Assembly: GCF_947502065.1 (NCBI RefSeq)
Contig: NZ_CANMYE010000001.1
Span: 620,001 to 684,000 of the forward strand
Direction: 5' to 3'
DNA length: 64,000 nucleotides
Origin: an uncultured Pseudoteredinibacter sp.
GTDB taxonomy: Bacteria > Pseudomonadota > Gammaproteobacteria > Pseudomonadales > Cellvibrionaceae
Position numbers and translations under genes: made by a program. Below, piece by piece: positions 1 through 7,436 of this stretch. How positions within the stretch are numbered: the first letter of the stretch is position 1; every line of letters begins with the position of its first letter. The notes beneath the pieces were generated by a model. It saw only the letters and a program-made list of their open reading frames with translations. It had not been told where the DNA came from and did no database searches.

Positions 1-360
1 GACTATGTTGCTCAGAACGATAAGGGCGCCATCGTTGTTGGTACTATTAAAGAAGTAGATGCGAAAGCTGCGATTGTTGTACTAGCAGACGACGTTGAAG
101 CTGTACTGAAAGCCTCTGAAATCAGCCGTGACAAGGTAGAAGATGCCCGTAACGTTCTGAAAGAAGGCGAAGAAGTAGAAGCTAAGATTGTTAGCGTTGA
201 CCGTAAGAATCGTGCGATCAACCTATCTATCAAGGCGAAGGACTTCGACGACGAGAAGAGTGCTATGAAAGAGCACTCTGCTAAGCAGACTGAGCAAGTA
301 GCTCCTGCGACTATTGGTGACCTGATTAAGGCGCAAATGGCTAGCCAAGACAAGCAGTAA
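1..360 (+). CDS. rpsA: 30S ribosomal protein S1, C-terminal end (5' truncated by window)
   Basis: The frame is open from base 1 to the TAA at 358-360, giving 119 residues of the protein's C-terminal part. S1 binds mRNA through repeated S1/OB-fold domains and delivers it to the 30S subunit. The visible segment contains the last S1 repeat: a GTI.EVD strand near the start, a [20 protein letters not shown] block near residues 58-80, then an acidic and Gln-rich tail. S1 followed by ihfB is the usual gammaproteobacterial order, which supports the identification. A strong terminator follows within 30 bases of the stop. The start lies outside the window. Confidence 0.96.
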   Translation, partial: DYVAQNDKGAIVVGTIKEVDAKAAIVVLADDVEAVLKASEISRDKVEDARNVLKEGEEVEAKIVSVDRKNRAINLSIKAKDFDDEKSAMKEHSAKQTEQVAPATIGDLIKAQMASQDKQ

Positions 361-386
361 TCTCTGCGAGTTCTTAGCGAAAGCTT

Positions 387-416
387 GAAAAAGGCGGGTT
401 TATCCCGCCTTTTTTG
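387..416 (+). terminator. Rho-independent terminator of rpsA
   Basis: A perfect 8-bp stem AAGGCGGG (391-398) / CCCGCCTT (404-411) with a 5-base loop is followed by a run of T. It lies 27 bases after the rpsA stop and is well placed to end the rpsA transcript. Confidence 0.93.
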
Positions 417-516
417 TGCCTGTTCGCTTTTTGTTGTGTCAGTGTAGCTCCTTTGTTCCATTCATGGCGTGTCGAGCTGCTCTGCTGTGATTTTTAAGTG
501 AAAGGCTGGCCAGACT

Positions 517-632
517 CTAGGGTGGGGCTAGTGTTTTTCCGTTCCGGTGTCGCATCCATGCGACTGTGCTGTGTTTCTTAAAGTTGGCCCACCCAAGACG
601 CTAGCCTCTCCATATCACTAGTCCCATCCTAG
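517..632. repeat. Long-range inverted repeat (17-bp arms)
   Basis: The arm at 517-533 (CTAGGGTGGGGCTAGTG) pairs with 616-632 (CACTAGTCCCATCCTAG). Fifteen positions are Watson-Crick and the two others are G-U in RNA. It encloses a small hairpin GTCGCA/TGCGAC at 549-564. The right arm overlaps the left arm of the next hairpin (629-638), so the two structures are mutually exclusive. Confidence 0.7.
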
Positions 633-664
633 GGCACCAACGCCATTATTCAGAGGTGCCCTAG
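629..664. repeat. Perfect 10-bp inverted repeat
   Basis: CTAGGGCACC at 629-638 pairs exactly with GGTGCCCTAG at 655-664 around a 16-base loop. No T-run follows, so it is not an ordinary terminator. It competes for bases 629-632 with the longer inverted repeat upstream. Confidence 0.7.
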
Positions 665-773
665 AATCTTATTTAGGTTGCTTTCTTCTATATCTTGGAG
701 CACAAGTAATTATTGGTCAGAGCTTGGTTTATCCAAGATTGATTTTGCGCAGATCCAGGCATCAACAAATGCA

Positions 774-889
774 GCATGCACTAGGTAGGGAGAAGCTTCG
801 CAGGGCTTGCCCGACTTGGAGGAGGGCGAGAGCTTGTATGGACACAGCAGTTTGCGGTCCTGAGAAGCTTCTCCCTACCTAGTGTATGC
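774..889. repeat. 25-bp inverted repeat with 66-bp spacer
   Basis: The arms at 774-798 and 865-889 are complementary at 24 of 25 positions; the core is CACTAGGTAGGGAGAAGCTT on the left arm. Weaker pairing continues inward. The right arm is bracketed by two copies of TGCGGTCC (853-860 and 886-893) and contains the palindrome GAGAAGCTTCTC. The arrangement resembles a small palindromic or MITE-like element or a long hairpin RNA. No transposase is near. Confidence 0.75.
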
Positions 890-1121
890 GGTCCAGGAAC
901 CCGGTAAATTGATTTTCAAATCCTGGCTACCACTCACACGAGCTAAGTTACTGAAAGCCCTAAAAAAGCCCAAATTCACCCCGTCAAAGCCCTAAATAAG
1001 CCTAATTAAGAGCTAAAATCAGCCCAGGCGACTATAATTTTACTTAACTTGTTGATTTTTAATGTTTTATCAGGTTATCGTTGCACTGAGGTAGATATTT
1101 CAGGTTGACTGAAGGTATGCC

Positions 1122-1415
1122 ATGACCAAATCAGAATTGATCGACAAAATAGCCCTACACCAAGACCAGCTGTCTCAGAAAGATGTCGAGTTAGCGGTAA
1201 AATTGATGTTGGAATATATATCCACCATGCTGGCGACTGGTGAGCGCATCGAAATTAGAGGCTTTGGGAGCTTTTCATTGCACTATCGTGCTTCTCGTGT
1301 GGGTAGAAACCCAAAAACAGGAGATTCGGTAGAGCTTGAAGGTAAGCATGTACCCCATTTCAAGCCAGGTAAAGAGCTTCGCGACCGAGTAAATGAAGGC
1401 TTGCTTAGCGATTAG
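1122..1415 (+). CDS. ihfB: Integration host factor subunit beta
   Basis: This 97-residue protein is a DNABII family member and would pair with IhfA to bend DNA at specific sites in recombination, replication and transcription. The family pattern is clear: the N-terminal helix [11 protein letters not shown], the beta-arm signature [20 protein letters not shown] near residues 46-68, and the [15 protein letters not shown] tail typical of IHF-beta rather than HU. The ATG at 1122 has a GAAGG ribosome-binding sequence at 1111-1115. It lies downstream of rpsA, as in related bacteria, but the long gap and the rpsA terminator suggest its own promoter. Confidence 0.96.
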   Translation: MTKSELIDKIALHQDQLSQKDVELAVKLMLEYISTMLATGERIEIRGFGSFSLHYRASRVGRNPKTGDSVELEGKHVPHFKPGKELRDRVNEGLLSD

Positions 1416-1448
1416 CGCTACTCTGCTGTAAAATCACGCCATTAATAG

Positions 1449-1507
1449 ATAGGGCCGTGTAATGCCCTATACCTTCTTACTGACTGCCACCTAGTAAAAT
1501 AGGTGGC
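1449..1507. other. Two hairpins between ihfB and rmlA
   Basis: The first hairpin is ATAGGGC (1449-1455) / GCCCTAT (1464-1470). The second is GCCACCTA (1486-1493) / TAGGTGGC (1500-1507), followed by a short T-poor tail. The second could be a weak terminator for ihfB or a leader structure ahead of the rhamnose operon. Confidence 0.55.
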
Positions 1508-1534
1508 TTTGCAGTTTATTTGGGATGTAATTAA

Positions 1535-2437
1535 ATGACTGAATCAATAAATCCGAACGGTCGTAAGGGGATAATCCTCGCGGGCGGGTCGGGTACACGC
1601 CTGTATCCAATCACTCGATCAATCAGTAAACAAATGGTGCCAATTTATGACAAGCCCATGGTTTACTACCCTCTTAGCACTTTGATGATGGCAGGTATTC
1701 GGGATATTTTGCTGATTTCTACGCCTCGGGACTTGCCTGCTTATGAAGAGCTGTTAGGTGATGGCAAAGAGTGGGGCTTGAATATTCAATACGCGGTTCA
1801 AGAAAGCCCAGATGGCTTAGCGCAAGCTTTTATTATTGGTGAAGAGTTTATTGGTGATAGTGATTGCGCCTTAGTGCTAGGCGACAATATATTTTATTCT
1901 CAAGACTTCCACAAAGTTTTGCAGCGAGCCAGTGGGCAACATAGTGGAGCGACCGTTTTTGGTTACCATGTCGACGATCCTAGAGCCTATGGCGTGGTGG
2001 AATTTAGCCCAGAGGGCAAAGTTCTGTCTATCGAAGAAAAACCATCGGAGCCTAAATCGAAATATGCAGTCACCGGCCTCTATTTTTACGATAACCGAGT
2101 TATCGAGATCGCAAAATCAATTAAGCCATCCGATCGTGGCGAGCTAGAAATTACCGATGTAAATCGGGCTTACTTAGAGGATGGAAGCCTGACAGTAGAG
2201 TTATTAGGTCGCGGCTCGGCATGGCTTGATACTGGCACACACGATAATCTTCTTGAGGCAGGTTACTTCATTGCAACTCTTGAAAAGCGTCAGGGCTTGA
2301 AAGTGGCATGCCCTGAAGAGATCGCTTATAGAATGGGGTATATCGATGCAGAGCAGCTAAAGGCGCTTGCAAAGCCTTTAGAAAAGAGCGGTTACGGCAA
2401 GTACCTATTAGATGTGCTAGAGGATCAAGTATTCTAA
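1535..2437 (+). CDS. rmlA: Glucose-1-phosphate thymidylyltransferase
   Basis: This is the first enzyme of dTDP-L-rhamnose synthesis; it joins glucose-1-phosphate and dTTP to give dTDP-glucose and pyrophosphate. The 300-residue length is normal. The nucleotide-binding loop [13 protein letters not shown] lies at residues 16-28, followed by [18 protein letters not shown]. The LVLGDNIFY motif near 112-120 and the EEKP motif near 168-171 are also present. It opens a co-directional operon, with its TAA overlapping the ATG of rmlC (TAATG at 2435-2439), so translational coupling is likely. Confidence 0.97.
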   Translation: MTESINPNGRKGIILAGGSGTRLYPITRSISKQMVPIYDKPMVYYPLSTLMMAGIRDILLISTPRDLPAYEELLGDGKEWGLNIQYAVQESPDGLAQAFIIGEEFIGDSDCALVLGDNIFYSQDFHKVLQRASGQHSGATVFGYHVDDPRAYGVVEFSPEGKVLSIEEKPSEPKSKYAVTGLYFYDNRVIEIAKSIKPSDRGELEITDVNRAYLEDGSLTVELLGRGSAWLDTGTHDNLLEAGYFIATLEKRQGLKVACPEEIAYRMGYIDAEQLKALAKPLEKSGYGKYLLDVLEDQVF

Positions 2438-3003
2438 TGGAAATAGAACAATGTAATATACCTGAGGTTTTGCTGCTCAAGCCTAAGGTTTTTGGTGATG
2501 AGCGTGGTTTTTTCCTAGAAACATTTCGCCAAAGCTGGTTTCAAGAGCAGGGGCTAGACCATCAATTTGTGCAAGACAACCATAGCTCTTCCGCTAAGGG
2601 CGTTTTACGCGGCCTGCATTATCAAATGGAGCAAACACAGGGCAAGTTGGTTCGAGTGGTTCGTGGTGAGGTATATGATGTTGCTGTCGATATGCGTCAG
2701 GATTCGCCAACCTTTGGGCAATATGCCGCGGCCATTTTATCGGAAGAGAATAAACACTTGTTCTGGGTTCCTCCAGGTTTTGCTCATGGCTTTTTAGTGC
2801 TAAGCGAGATGGCTGAATTTGTTTACAAATGTACAGACTACTACCACCCCGAAAGCGAAGCCTCTTTGCGTTGGGATGACCCTACAGTAGCTATCGATTG
2901 GCCACTTTCGCAATACGGTATAAGCGCCCCAAGCTTATCAGATAAGGATAAAGATGGATTCTTGCTGCCCGACGCGCCGACTTTTGATAGTCGCAAATTC
3001 TGA
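2437..3003 (+). CDS. rmlC: dTDP-4-dehydrorhamnose 3,5-epimerase
   Basis: This cupin-fold epimerase is the third enzyme of the rhamnose pathway and inverts C3 and C5 of the 4-keto sugar. The 188-residue protein shows the family motifs F.DERGFFLETFR at residues 19-30, the catalytic-His region LRGLHYQ near 58-64, and WVPPGFAHGFLVLS near 110-123. A conserved Tyr block, EFVYKCTDYYHPE, follows. The start codon overlaps the rmlA stop. The gene sits between rmlA and rmlD, as expected for a complete rml operon. Confidence 0.97.
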   Translation: MEIEQCNIPEVLLLKPKVFGDERGFFLETFRQSWFQEQGLDHQFVQDNHSSSAKGVLRGLHYQMEQTQGKLVRVVRGEVYDVAVDMRQDSPTFGQYAAAILSEENKHLFWVPPGFAHGFLVLSEMAEFVYKCTDYYHPESEASLRWDDPTVAIDWPLSQYGISAPSLSDKDKDGFLLPDAPTFDSRKF

Positions 3004-3034
3004 GTGTGAGATTAACTTTGGACTTTGAGTTTTC

Positions 3035-3898
3035 ATGAAAATACTGATTACCGGCGGCAGTGGGCAGCTGGGCTACCATTTGCAAAAAATAGCGGCAATA
3101 GATGGTAAGCATGAGCTTCTCTGCCCCAGTAGCGCTGTATTCGACCTAGCGAATAGCGAGCTTATTGAATCTTTTTTAGCATCAAATAGGCCCGATGTGA
3201 TTATCAATGCGGCAGCTTACACGGCCGTTGATAAAGCCGAAACAGAGATTGACCTTGCAATGGCAATCAATGGCAGCGCGGTTGAAAGTCTCGCCAATTA
3301 TAGCATTGAGCAGCAATGTCCTTTGATTCAAGTTTCCACAGATTTTGTGTTTGATGGCCAGCAGGGCATACCTTATGCACCCCAGACAAAGTGTCAGCCC
3401 TTGGGTATTTATGGTGAAAGTAAATATTTAGGTGAACAGGCTGCGCTAAGGTCACCGTACGCCAAGATTGTGCGTACCTCATGGGTTTACAGTGAGCATG
3501 GCTCCAACTTTGTGAAAACCATGTTGCGTTTAGCTGCTGAGCGTGAGCAGCTTAGCGTAGTGGCCGATCAAGTTGGTAGCCCGAGCTACGCGGGAAATCT
3601 TGCCAAATTTATTTGGCAGCTGTTGGAAAGCCCTGGCGATCAAATTATTTTGCATTGCAGTGATGCAGGTGTGTGTAGCTGGTATGATTTTGCTCACAGC
3701 GTTTTTGACTTAGCGAGCTCAATGGGTAAGTTAAAAAATGTGCCTCAGCTTACCGCTATTAGGAGTGATGAGTATCCGACTCCCGCAAAACGCCCTTCCT
3801 ACAGTGTATTGGATTGTAGTGAAAGTTATAAATCAGTGGGGCTTACGCCGCAGCAATGGCGTGAGGCCTTAACGGTAATGTTAGAAAAGCTTAACTAG
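3035..3898 (+). CDS. rmlD: dTDP-4-dehydrorhamnose reductase
   Basis: The last pathway enzyme, an NAD(P)H-dependent short-chain reductase of the extended family, producing dTDP-L-rhamnose. The Rossmann glycine motif ITGGSGQLGYHL starts at residue 4. INAAAYTAVDKAE near 56-68, STDFVFDG near 101-108 and the catalytic YGESKYLGE (Tyr-x3-Lys) near 126-134 are all visible. The 287 residues match family length. It begins 31 bases after rmlC and is followed 25 bases later by rmlB, so it is an internal cistron of the operon. Confidence 0.96.
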   Translation: MKILITGGSGQLGYHLQKIAAIDGKHELLCPSSAVFDLANSELIESFLASNRPDVIINAAAYTAVDKAETEIDLAMAINGSAVESLANYSIEQQCPLIQVSTDFVFDGQQGIPYAPQTKCQPLGIYGESKYLGEQAALRSPYAKIVRTSWVYSEHGSNFVKTMLRLAAEREQLSVVADQVGSPSYAGNLAKFIWQLLESPGDQIILHCSDAGVCSWYDFAHSVFDLASSMGKLKNVPQLTAIRSDEYPTPAKRPSYSVLDCSESYKSVGLTPQQWREALTVMLEKLN

Positions 3899-3923
3899 CT
3901 TGAATTATTTCTGAGTAAAAAAT

Positions 3924-4967
3924 ATGAAAACTTTATTGGTAACCGGTGGTGCAGGTTTTATCGGTTCTAATTTTTGTCACTATTGGGCAAAGCACCATCC
4001 AGAAGATAAAATTGTTGTGCTTGATGCCTTAACCTATGCAGGTCATGAAGAGTATCTGAGTGATCTCAAAGATAGCGCTGGCCTAGAATTTGTCCATGGT
4101 GATATTTGCGATTACTCCTTGTTAGAAGCTCTATTTGAAAAGCACCCTTTTGATCATGTTGTGCATTTTGCAGCGGAGTCTCATGTTGACAGATCGATAA
4201 GCGGACCTGATGCTTTTATTGAAACCAATATTATCGGTACCCATAATCTGCTGAAATTGGCGAAGCTGCACTGGTTAGATAAAGGCGTTTCTGAGCACCG
4301 TTTTCATCATGTCTCGACAGATGAAGTTTATGGTAGCTTGGAGGCCGATGACCCTGCATTTAGTGAAAGTACAGCTTTTGCTCCAAATTCTCCATATTCG
4401 GCGAGTAAAGCCGCATCCGATCACTTGGTTAGAGCTTATCATCATACCTTTGGGTTGAATGTGAGCACTAGTAATTGCTCTAATAACTACGGTCCAAGAC
4501 AAGACAAAGAAAAGCTAATACCGCTAATTATTCATAATATCTTGCACGGAGAAGCGTTACCTATTTATGGTGACGGTATGAATATTAGAGACTGGTTGTA
4601 CGTCGATGATCATTGTTATGCGATTGATCTAATTTTGCAGCAGGGCCTTAACGGTGAGGTGTATAACGTTGGTGGTGAAAACGAGTGGGCCAATTTGCAT
4701 ATCGTAGAGTTAATTTGCGATTTAATCGATAAGAAGCTTTTGGCAGAGCCGACTTACCTTACTAAGTTTTCTGAATCACCAATTGCTAAAGGTGGCAAGG
4801 CCAAGGATTTAATCAGCTTTGTTAAAGATCGCGCCGGACACGATCGTCGTTATGCTATCGATCCAAGTAAATGTCATGCAGAACTCAACTACCACCCACG
4901 AGAAACGTTTGAAACCGGCATAGCTAAAACGCTCGATTGGTATTTGGCTGAAGCCGTCAAGGTTTAG
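3924..4967 (+). CDS. rmlB: dTDP-glucose 4,6-dehydratase
   Basis: Second enzyme of the rhamnose pathway; it converts dTDP-glucose to the 4-keto-6-deoxy intermediate with bound NAD+. The 347-residue sequence begins with the Rossmann motif TGGAGFIGSNF. It then shows HFAAESHVDRSI near 81-92, STDEVYGSL near 131-139, the catalytic YSASKAASDHLVRAY near 160-174 and NNYGPRQ.KEKLIP. The four rml genes are complete and in the order A-C-D-B, which differs from the B-D-A-C order common in enterics. Confidence 0.97.
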   Translation: MKTLLVTGGAGFIGSNFCHYWAKHHPEDKIVVLDALTYAGHEEYLSDLKDSAGLEFVHGDICDYSLLEALFEKHPFDHVVHFAAESHVDRSISGPDAFIETNIIGTHNLLKLAKLHWLDKGVSEHRFHHVSTDEVYGSLEADDPAFSESTAFAPNSPYSASKAASDHLVRAYHHTFGLNVSTSNCSNNYGPRQDKEKLIPLIIHNILHGEALPIYGDGMNIRDWLYVDDHCYAIDLILQQGLNGEVYNVGGENEWANLHIVELICDLIDKKLLAEPTYLTKFSESPIAKGGKAKDLISFVKDRAGHDRRYAIDPSKCHAELNYHPRETFETGIAKTLDWYLAEAVKV

Positions 4968-4971
4968 TGCA

Positions 4972-5844
4972 TTGCAAGCTCCGCATCTTACGGCGTCGGT
5001 TGTTCTATATTTTAGTAAGACCGAGGTATTGCAGCAGCAGTTAGATTCTTTGCAAAGTGCCATGCTTGAGCTCTGCAAAGAGCATCCTGCTGCTGCTTTA
5101 ACGCTTTACTGGGTGGATAACAGCGTAAGTAGTGATTATCACCAGTCTTTGATAAAGCTGCTCGCTGATAAAGTTCTGCCTAGCAATATAACAATCGAAT
5201 TGATTCGAAGCCCAGCTAATCGTGGATATGGTGACGCCCATAATCAAGCATTGGGTCGACTGAATGTTGAGTCAAACATCGACAATAATACCAAGAGCCT
5301 TGTATCCGAGGCGCTAGCACATGATTATCATCTATTATTGAATCCTGATGTCTATTTATCGCCTGGGTGTTTGCTTGAATGTTTCAGGCAAATGGAGAGC
5401 AGCCCCGAGATAGGCTTGCTCACAGGCCAAATTGCTAATAATTATGAGGCTGTACCTCATGTGGCCAAGCGCTTTCCAGGGTTAAGGACTTTGCTGGGGA
5501 GGTATTTGCGCCTTCCGCTTTGGTTGCAGGAGCAGCAAAAATATATATATGCCGATAAAGACCCTAAAGATGTTTTTGATGTGGAGTTAGCGGGTGGCTG
5601 CTTTTACTTTTGTAGGCTTTCGGCATTGCGTTCGGTGGCAGGCTTTGATGATCGATATTTTCTTTATTTCGAAGACTTTGATTTATGCCAAAGATTACGA
5701 AATCAAGCGTGGGTTTTACGTTACAGCCCAGACATAGCGTTTGAACATGATGGTGGCGGAGTGAAATCCAAATCACTACGACATCAGTGGTTTTTCTTTT
5801 GCTCGGCGTTTCGCTTTTACCGTAATCATGGTTGGCGTTGGTGA
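4972..5844 (+). CDS. Family 2 glycosyltransferase, probable rhamnosyltransferase
   Basis: A GT-A fold glycosyltransferase of 290 residues, beginning with a beta strand ASVVLYFSKTE and carrying RGYGDAHNQAL near 85-95, LLLNPDVYLSPG near 123-134 and FLYFEDFDLCQRLR near 226-239. These are the nucleotide-sugar and acceptor motifs of WbbL-like rhamnosyltransferases. The start is a TTG at 4972, four bases after the rmlB stop, with AAGG at 4959-4962. A later start would remove the first strand. Placement at the end of the rml operon makes dTDP-rhamnose its likely donor. No further polysaccharide genes follow. Confidence 0.85.
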   Translation: MQAPHLTASVVLYFSKTEVLQQQLDSLQSAMLELCKEHPAAALTLYWVDNSVSSDYHQSLIKLLADKVLPSNITIELIRSPANRGYGDAHNQALGRLNVESNIDNNTKSLVSEALAHDYHLLLNPDVYLSPGCLLECFRQMESSPEIGLLTGQIANNYEAVPHVAKRFPGLRTLLGRYLRLPLWLQEQQKYIYADKDPKDVFDVELAGGCFYFCRLSALRSVAGFDDRYFLYFEDFDLCQRLRNQAWVLRYSPDIAFEHDGGGVKSKSLRHQWFFFCSAFRFYRNHGWRW

Positions 5845-5965
5845 TTGTCGGAGTGGCCTATTCAAAAGTGTGCGCTAGCTCTCAAAACCAAGCAAGCCCT
5901 AATGAATATTACTGAGTAGCCACTCTTGAGTTTCGTTAGATCTACATAGCTATGTAGGTGACTTC

Positions 5966-6580
5966 ATGAGATTCAAAATCCATTCTTTTATTTTATTAAC
6001 CTTAGTGACCTTGGGTTCGGTTTTGCAAGCTGCAGACTTGCCATTAGAACGAGATATTCTTACTCGCCTGCAGCAGCTTTCAGAAAATAATGCTTTGCAG
6101 GTGCAAGACAGGGAAAATAGTCTGCAAGATTTCGAGCGTAAGTTAAATGCTGCCAGGGAAGATTTAGCGGGTTTGAGAATCGGCTTACAGAATAAAGAGC
6201 AAGAGTTGGCTCAACTAGTGGCAGCAGGTGAATCACAAGCAAGGCAACGCAAGTTGGCAGAACATGCGGTTGCAATGGCAAAACGCGGTATTAAAAATCG
6301 TCAAAAACGTGTTGAGCGAATTGAAGGCAAGCTCAGTCAAGAGAAGCTATTACTCGAGCATGCTCACAACAGGCTCGTTAAAAATAGAACTGATATAGCT
6401 CGCCAAGAAGTTAAGATTGCTCGCTTAAAGGAAGAGCAGAAGAAGCGGCAGTCGAAAGTGCTCGAAGAGATAAGTCCCGCCCAGCAAGAAGGCTTGAGCC
6501 TAAAAACGAATCAGGCGCACGGGGATAGTAAGCCCAGATTTAACCTAGCAGAGCGTAAATCAGAAAATGGTCCTAAGTAG
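5966..6580 (+). CDS. Secreted coiled-coil protein of unknown function (paralogue of 7437-8462)
   Basis: 204 residues with a clear signal peptide (residues 1 to about 22, ending LQAA). The rest is almost entirely charged coiled coil rich in E, K, Q and R, so it is likely a periplasmic or cell-surface rod. Residues 98-122 carry AEHAVAMAKRG, then KNRQKRVERI.GK, nearly identical to residues 107-131 of the coiled-coil protein on the other side of the hsp20 gene. The C-terminal domain of that larger paralogue is absent here. I do not recognise the family. It could be a cell-wall hydrolase activator-like or lipoprotein-like spacer, but no catalytic domain is seen. Confidence 0.8.
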   Translation: MRFKIHSFILLTLVTLGSVLQAADLPLERDILTRLQQLSENNALQVQDRENSLQDFERKLNAAREDLAGLRIGLQNKEQELAQLVAAGESQARQRKLAEHAVAMAKRGIKNRQKRVERIEGKLSQEKLLLEHAHNRLVKNRTDIARQEVKIARLKEEQKKRQSKVLEEISPAQQEGLSLKTNQAHGDSKPRFNLAERKSENGPK

Positions 6581-6666
6581 CTTTTGGGGTGAAATAGGTG
6601 TTTACACAGGATGCACAGCTGTCCTAGAGAGACTTTGAGACTTTTTGAAAACTATCTTCTATTTTA

Positions 6667-6694
6667 CTTGATATCCTAATTTGCAACCCCATAT
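6667..6694 (+). promoter_or_regulatory. Sigma-32 (RpoH) promoter of hsp20
   Basis: The -35 element is CTTGATA (6667-6673) and the -10 element is CCCCATAT (6687-6694), with a 13-base spacer. This fits the RpoH consensus (CTTGAAA, 11-15 bases, CCCCATnT) almost perfectly. Transcription would start near 6700-6703, at the foot of the first leader hairpin. Confidence 0.85.
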
Positions 6695-6698
6695 AGAT

Positions 6699-6811
6699 AG
6701 TAAGCCCGCCTGATGGGGGCTTACTGATTAGACAGCAACGGCGCTGTCTCAATGCTAGGACTGAAAGTCTGGCAACTATTGATATTGCTTATTTAAAGGA
6801 TATTTCTTATG
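6699..6811 (+). promoter_or_regulatory. ROSE-type RNA thermometer in the hsp20 5' UTR
   Basis: The leader folds into successive hairpins: AGTAAGCCC/GGGCTTACT (6699-6707/6717-6725), GACAGC/GCTGTC (6731-6736/6743-6748) and GACT/AGTC (6759-6762/6766-6769). A last hairpin pairs ATATTGCT (6782-6789) with AAGGATAT (6796-6803), which hides the Shine-Dalgarno sequence. The UUGCU facing AGGA, with an unpaired-looking G opposite a G, is the hallmark of ROSE elements, which melt on heat shock to free the ribosome-binding site of small heat-shock genes. Confidence 0.85.
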
Positions 6812-7249
6812 CGTAATTTTGATTTAACCCCGCTATACCGATCCTCCATTGGCTTTGATCGCATGGCCAATATATTAGATAGCTTGAGTGCGACTGAGCA
6901 AAACCAACCAAGCTACCCACCATACAATATTGAGTTAACAGGAGAGGATCAGTATCGAATAACCATGGCTGTGGCCGGTTTTTCCGAAGCTGAGTTAGGT
7001 ATAGAGGTTGAGGAAAACAAGCTGTCTATTTCAGGCAAAAAAGAAACTGGCGCAGAAGACAAAACCTATTTGCATCAAGGTATAGCAGCTAGAAATTTCG
7101 ATCGCCGTTTTCAACTTGCTGACCATGTAAGGGTTGAACATGCCCATAAGGAAAATGGTCTTTTACATATCGACTTACGCAGAGAGATACCCGAGGCGAT
7201 GAAACCACGTAGCATCGCAATTTCTAAAACCGGCTTATTAGAGTCGTAA
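6809..7249 (+). CDS. ibpA: Small heat-shock protein, Hsp20/IbpA type
   Basis: An ATP-independent holdase that binds unfolding proteins and passes them to DnaK/ClpB. The 146 residues begin with the IbpA-like MRNFDLTPLYRSSIGFDRM. They then show the alpha-crystallin domain: YNIELTGEDQYRITMAVAGF near 40-59, E.NKLSISGKK near 70-79, HQGIAARNFDRRFQLADHV near 90-108 and GLLHIDLRREIPE near 115-127. The sigma-32 promoter and ROSE thermometer upstream give two layers of heat control. A terminator follows, so it is a single-gene unit between two coiled-coil genes. Confidence 0.95.
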   Translation: MRNFDLTPLYRSSIGFDRMANILDSLSATEQNQPSYPPYNIELTGEDQYRITMAVAGFSEAELGIEVEENKLSISGKKETGAEDKTYLHQGIAARNFDRRFQLADHVRVEHAHKENGLLHIDLRREIPEAMKPRSIAISKTGLLES

Positions 7250-7273
7250 GTCTCCCCCTCATTGGCTTAGAGA

Positions 7274-7308
7274 AAAGCTTGTATCTTTCGGGGTACAGGC
7301 TTTTTTTG
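7274..7308 (+). terminator. Terminator of hsp20
   Basis: AAAGCTTGTA pairs with TACAGGCTTT (one G-U) and is followed by an extended T-run ending near 7307. Confidence 0.85.
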
Positions 7309-7436
7309 TGAATCCTGTCTCATAGGGTGATTGTTTTTGCCATAGAGCTTGGCTGCTTTCGCCTATTATAATTTGTCACTTAAGACGTTAGGGTAAGCCC
7401 CAGTTTTTAACTCTTAAAATATTACAGTGACATGTT

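Larger units (their letters stand above)
417..1121. other. rpsA-ihfB intergenic region, rich in palindromes, no gene seen
   Basis: There is no convincing coding frame in these 705 bases. The region holds four separate inverted repeats (517-533/616-632, 549-554/559-564, 629-638/655-664 and 774-798/865-889, listed separately). An AT-rich stretch before ihfB (about 945-1020) repeats the word AGCCCTAAA or close variants. A TATAAT hexamer sits at 1034-1039, but I see no good -35 element for it. The distance is long for an rpsA-ihfB gap, so a small RNA or mobile palindromic element is possible. Confidence 0.6.

Noticed and set aside
12..461. 149-codon reverse frame across the rpsA end
   Set aside because: It is antisense to rpsA and its terminator and has no family resemblance; the rpsA frame is unmistakable.
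774..889. Insertion-sequence ends
   Set aside because: No transposase remnant lies between or near the arms; kept only as a palindromic element.
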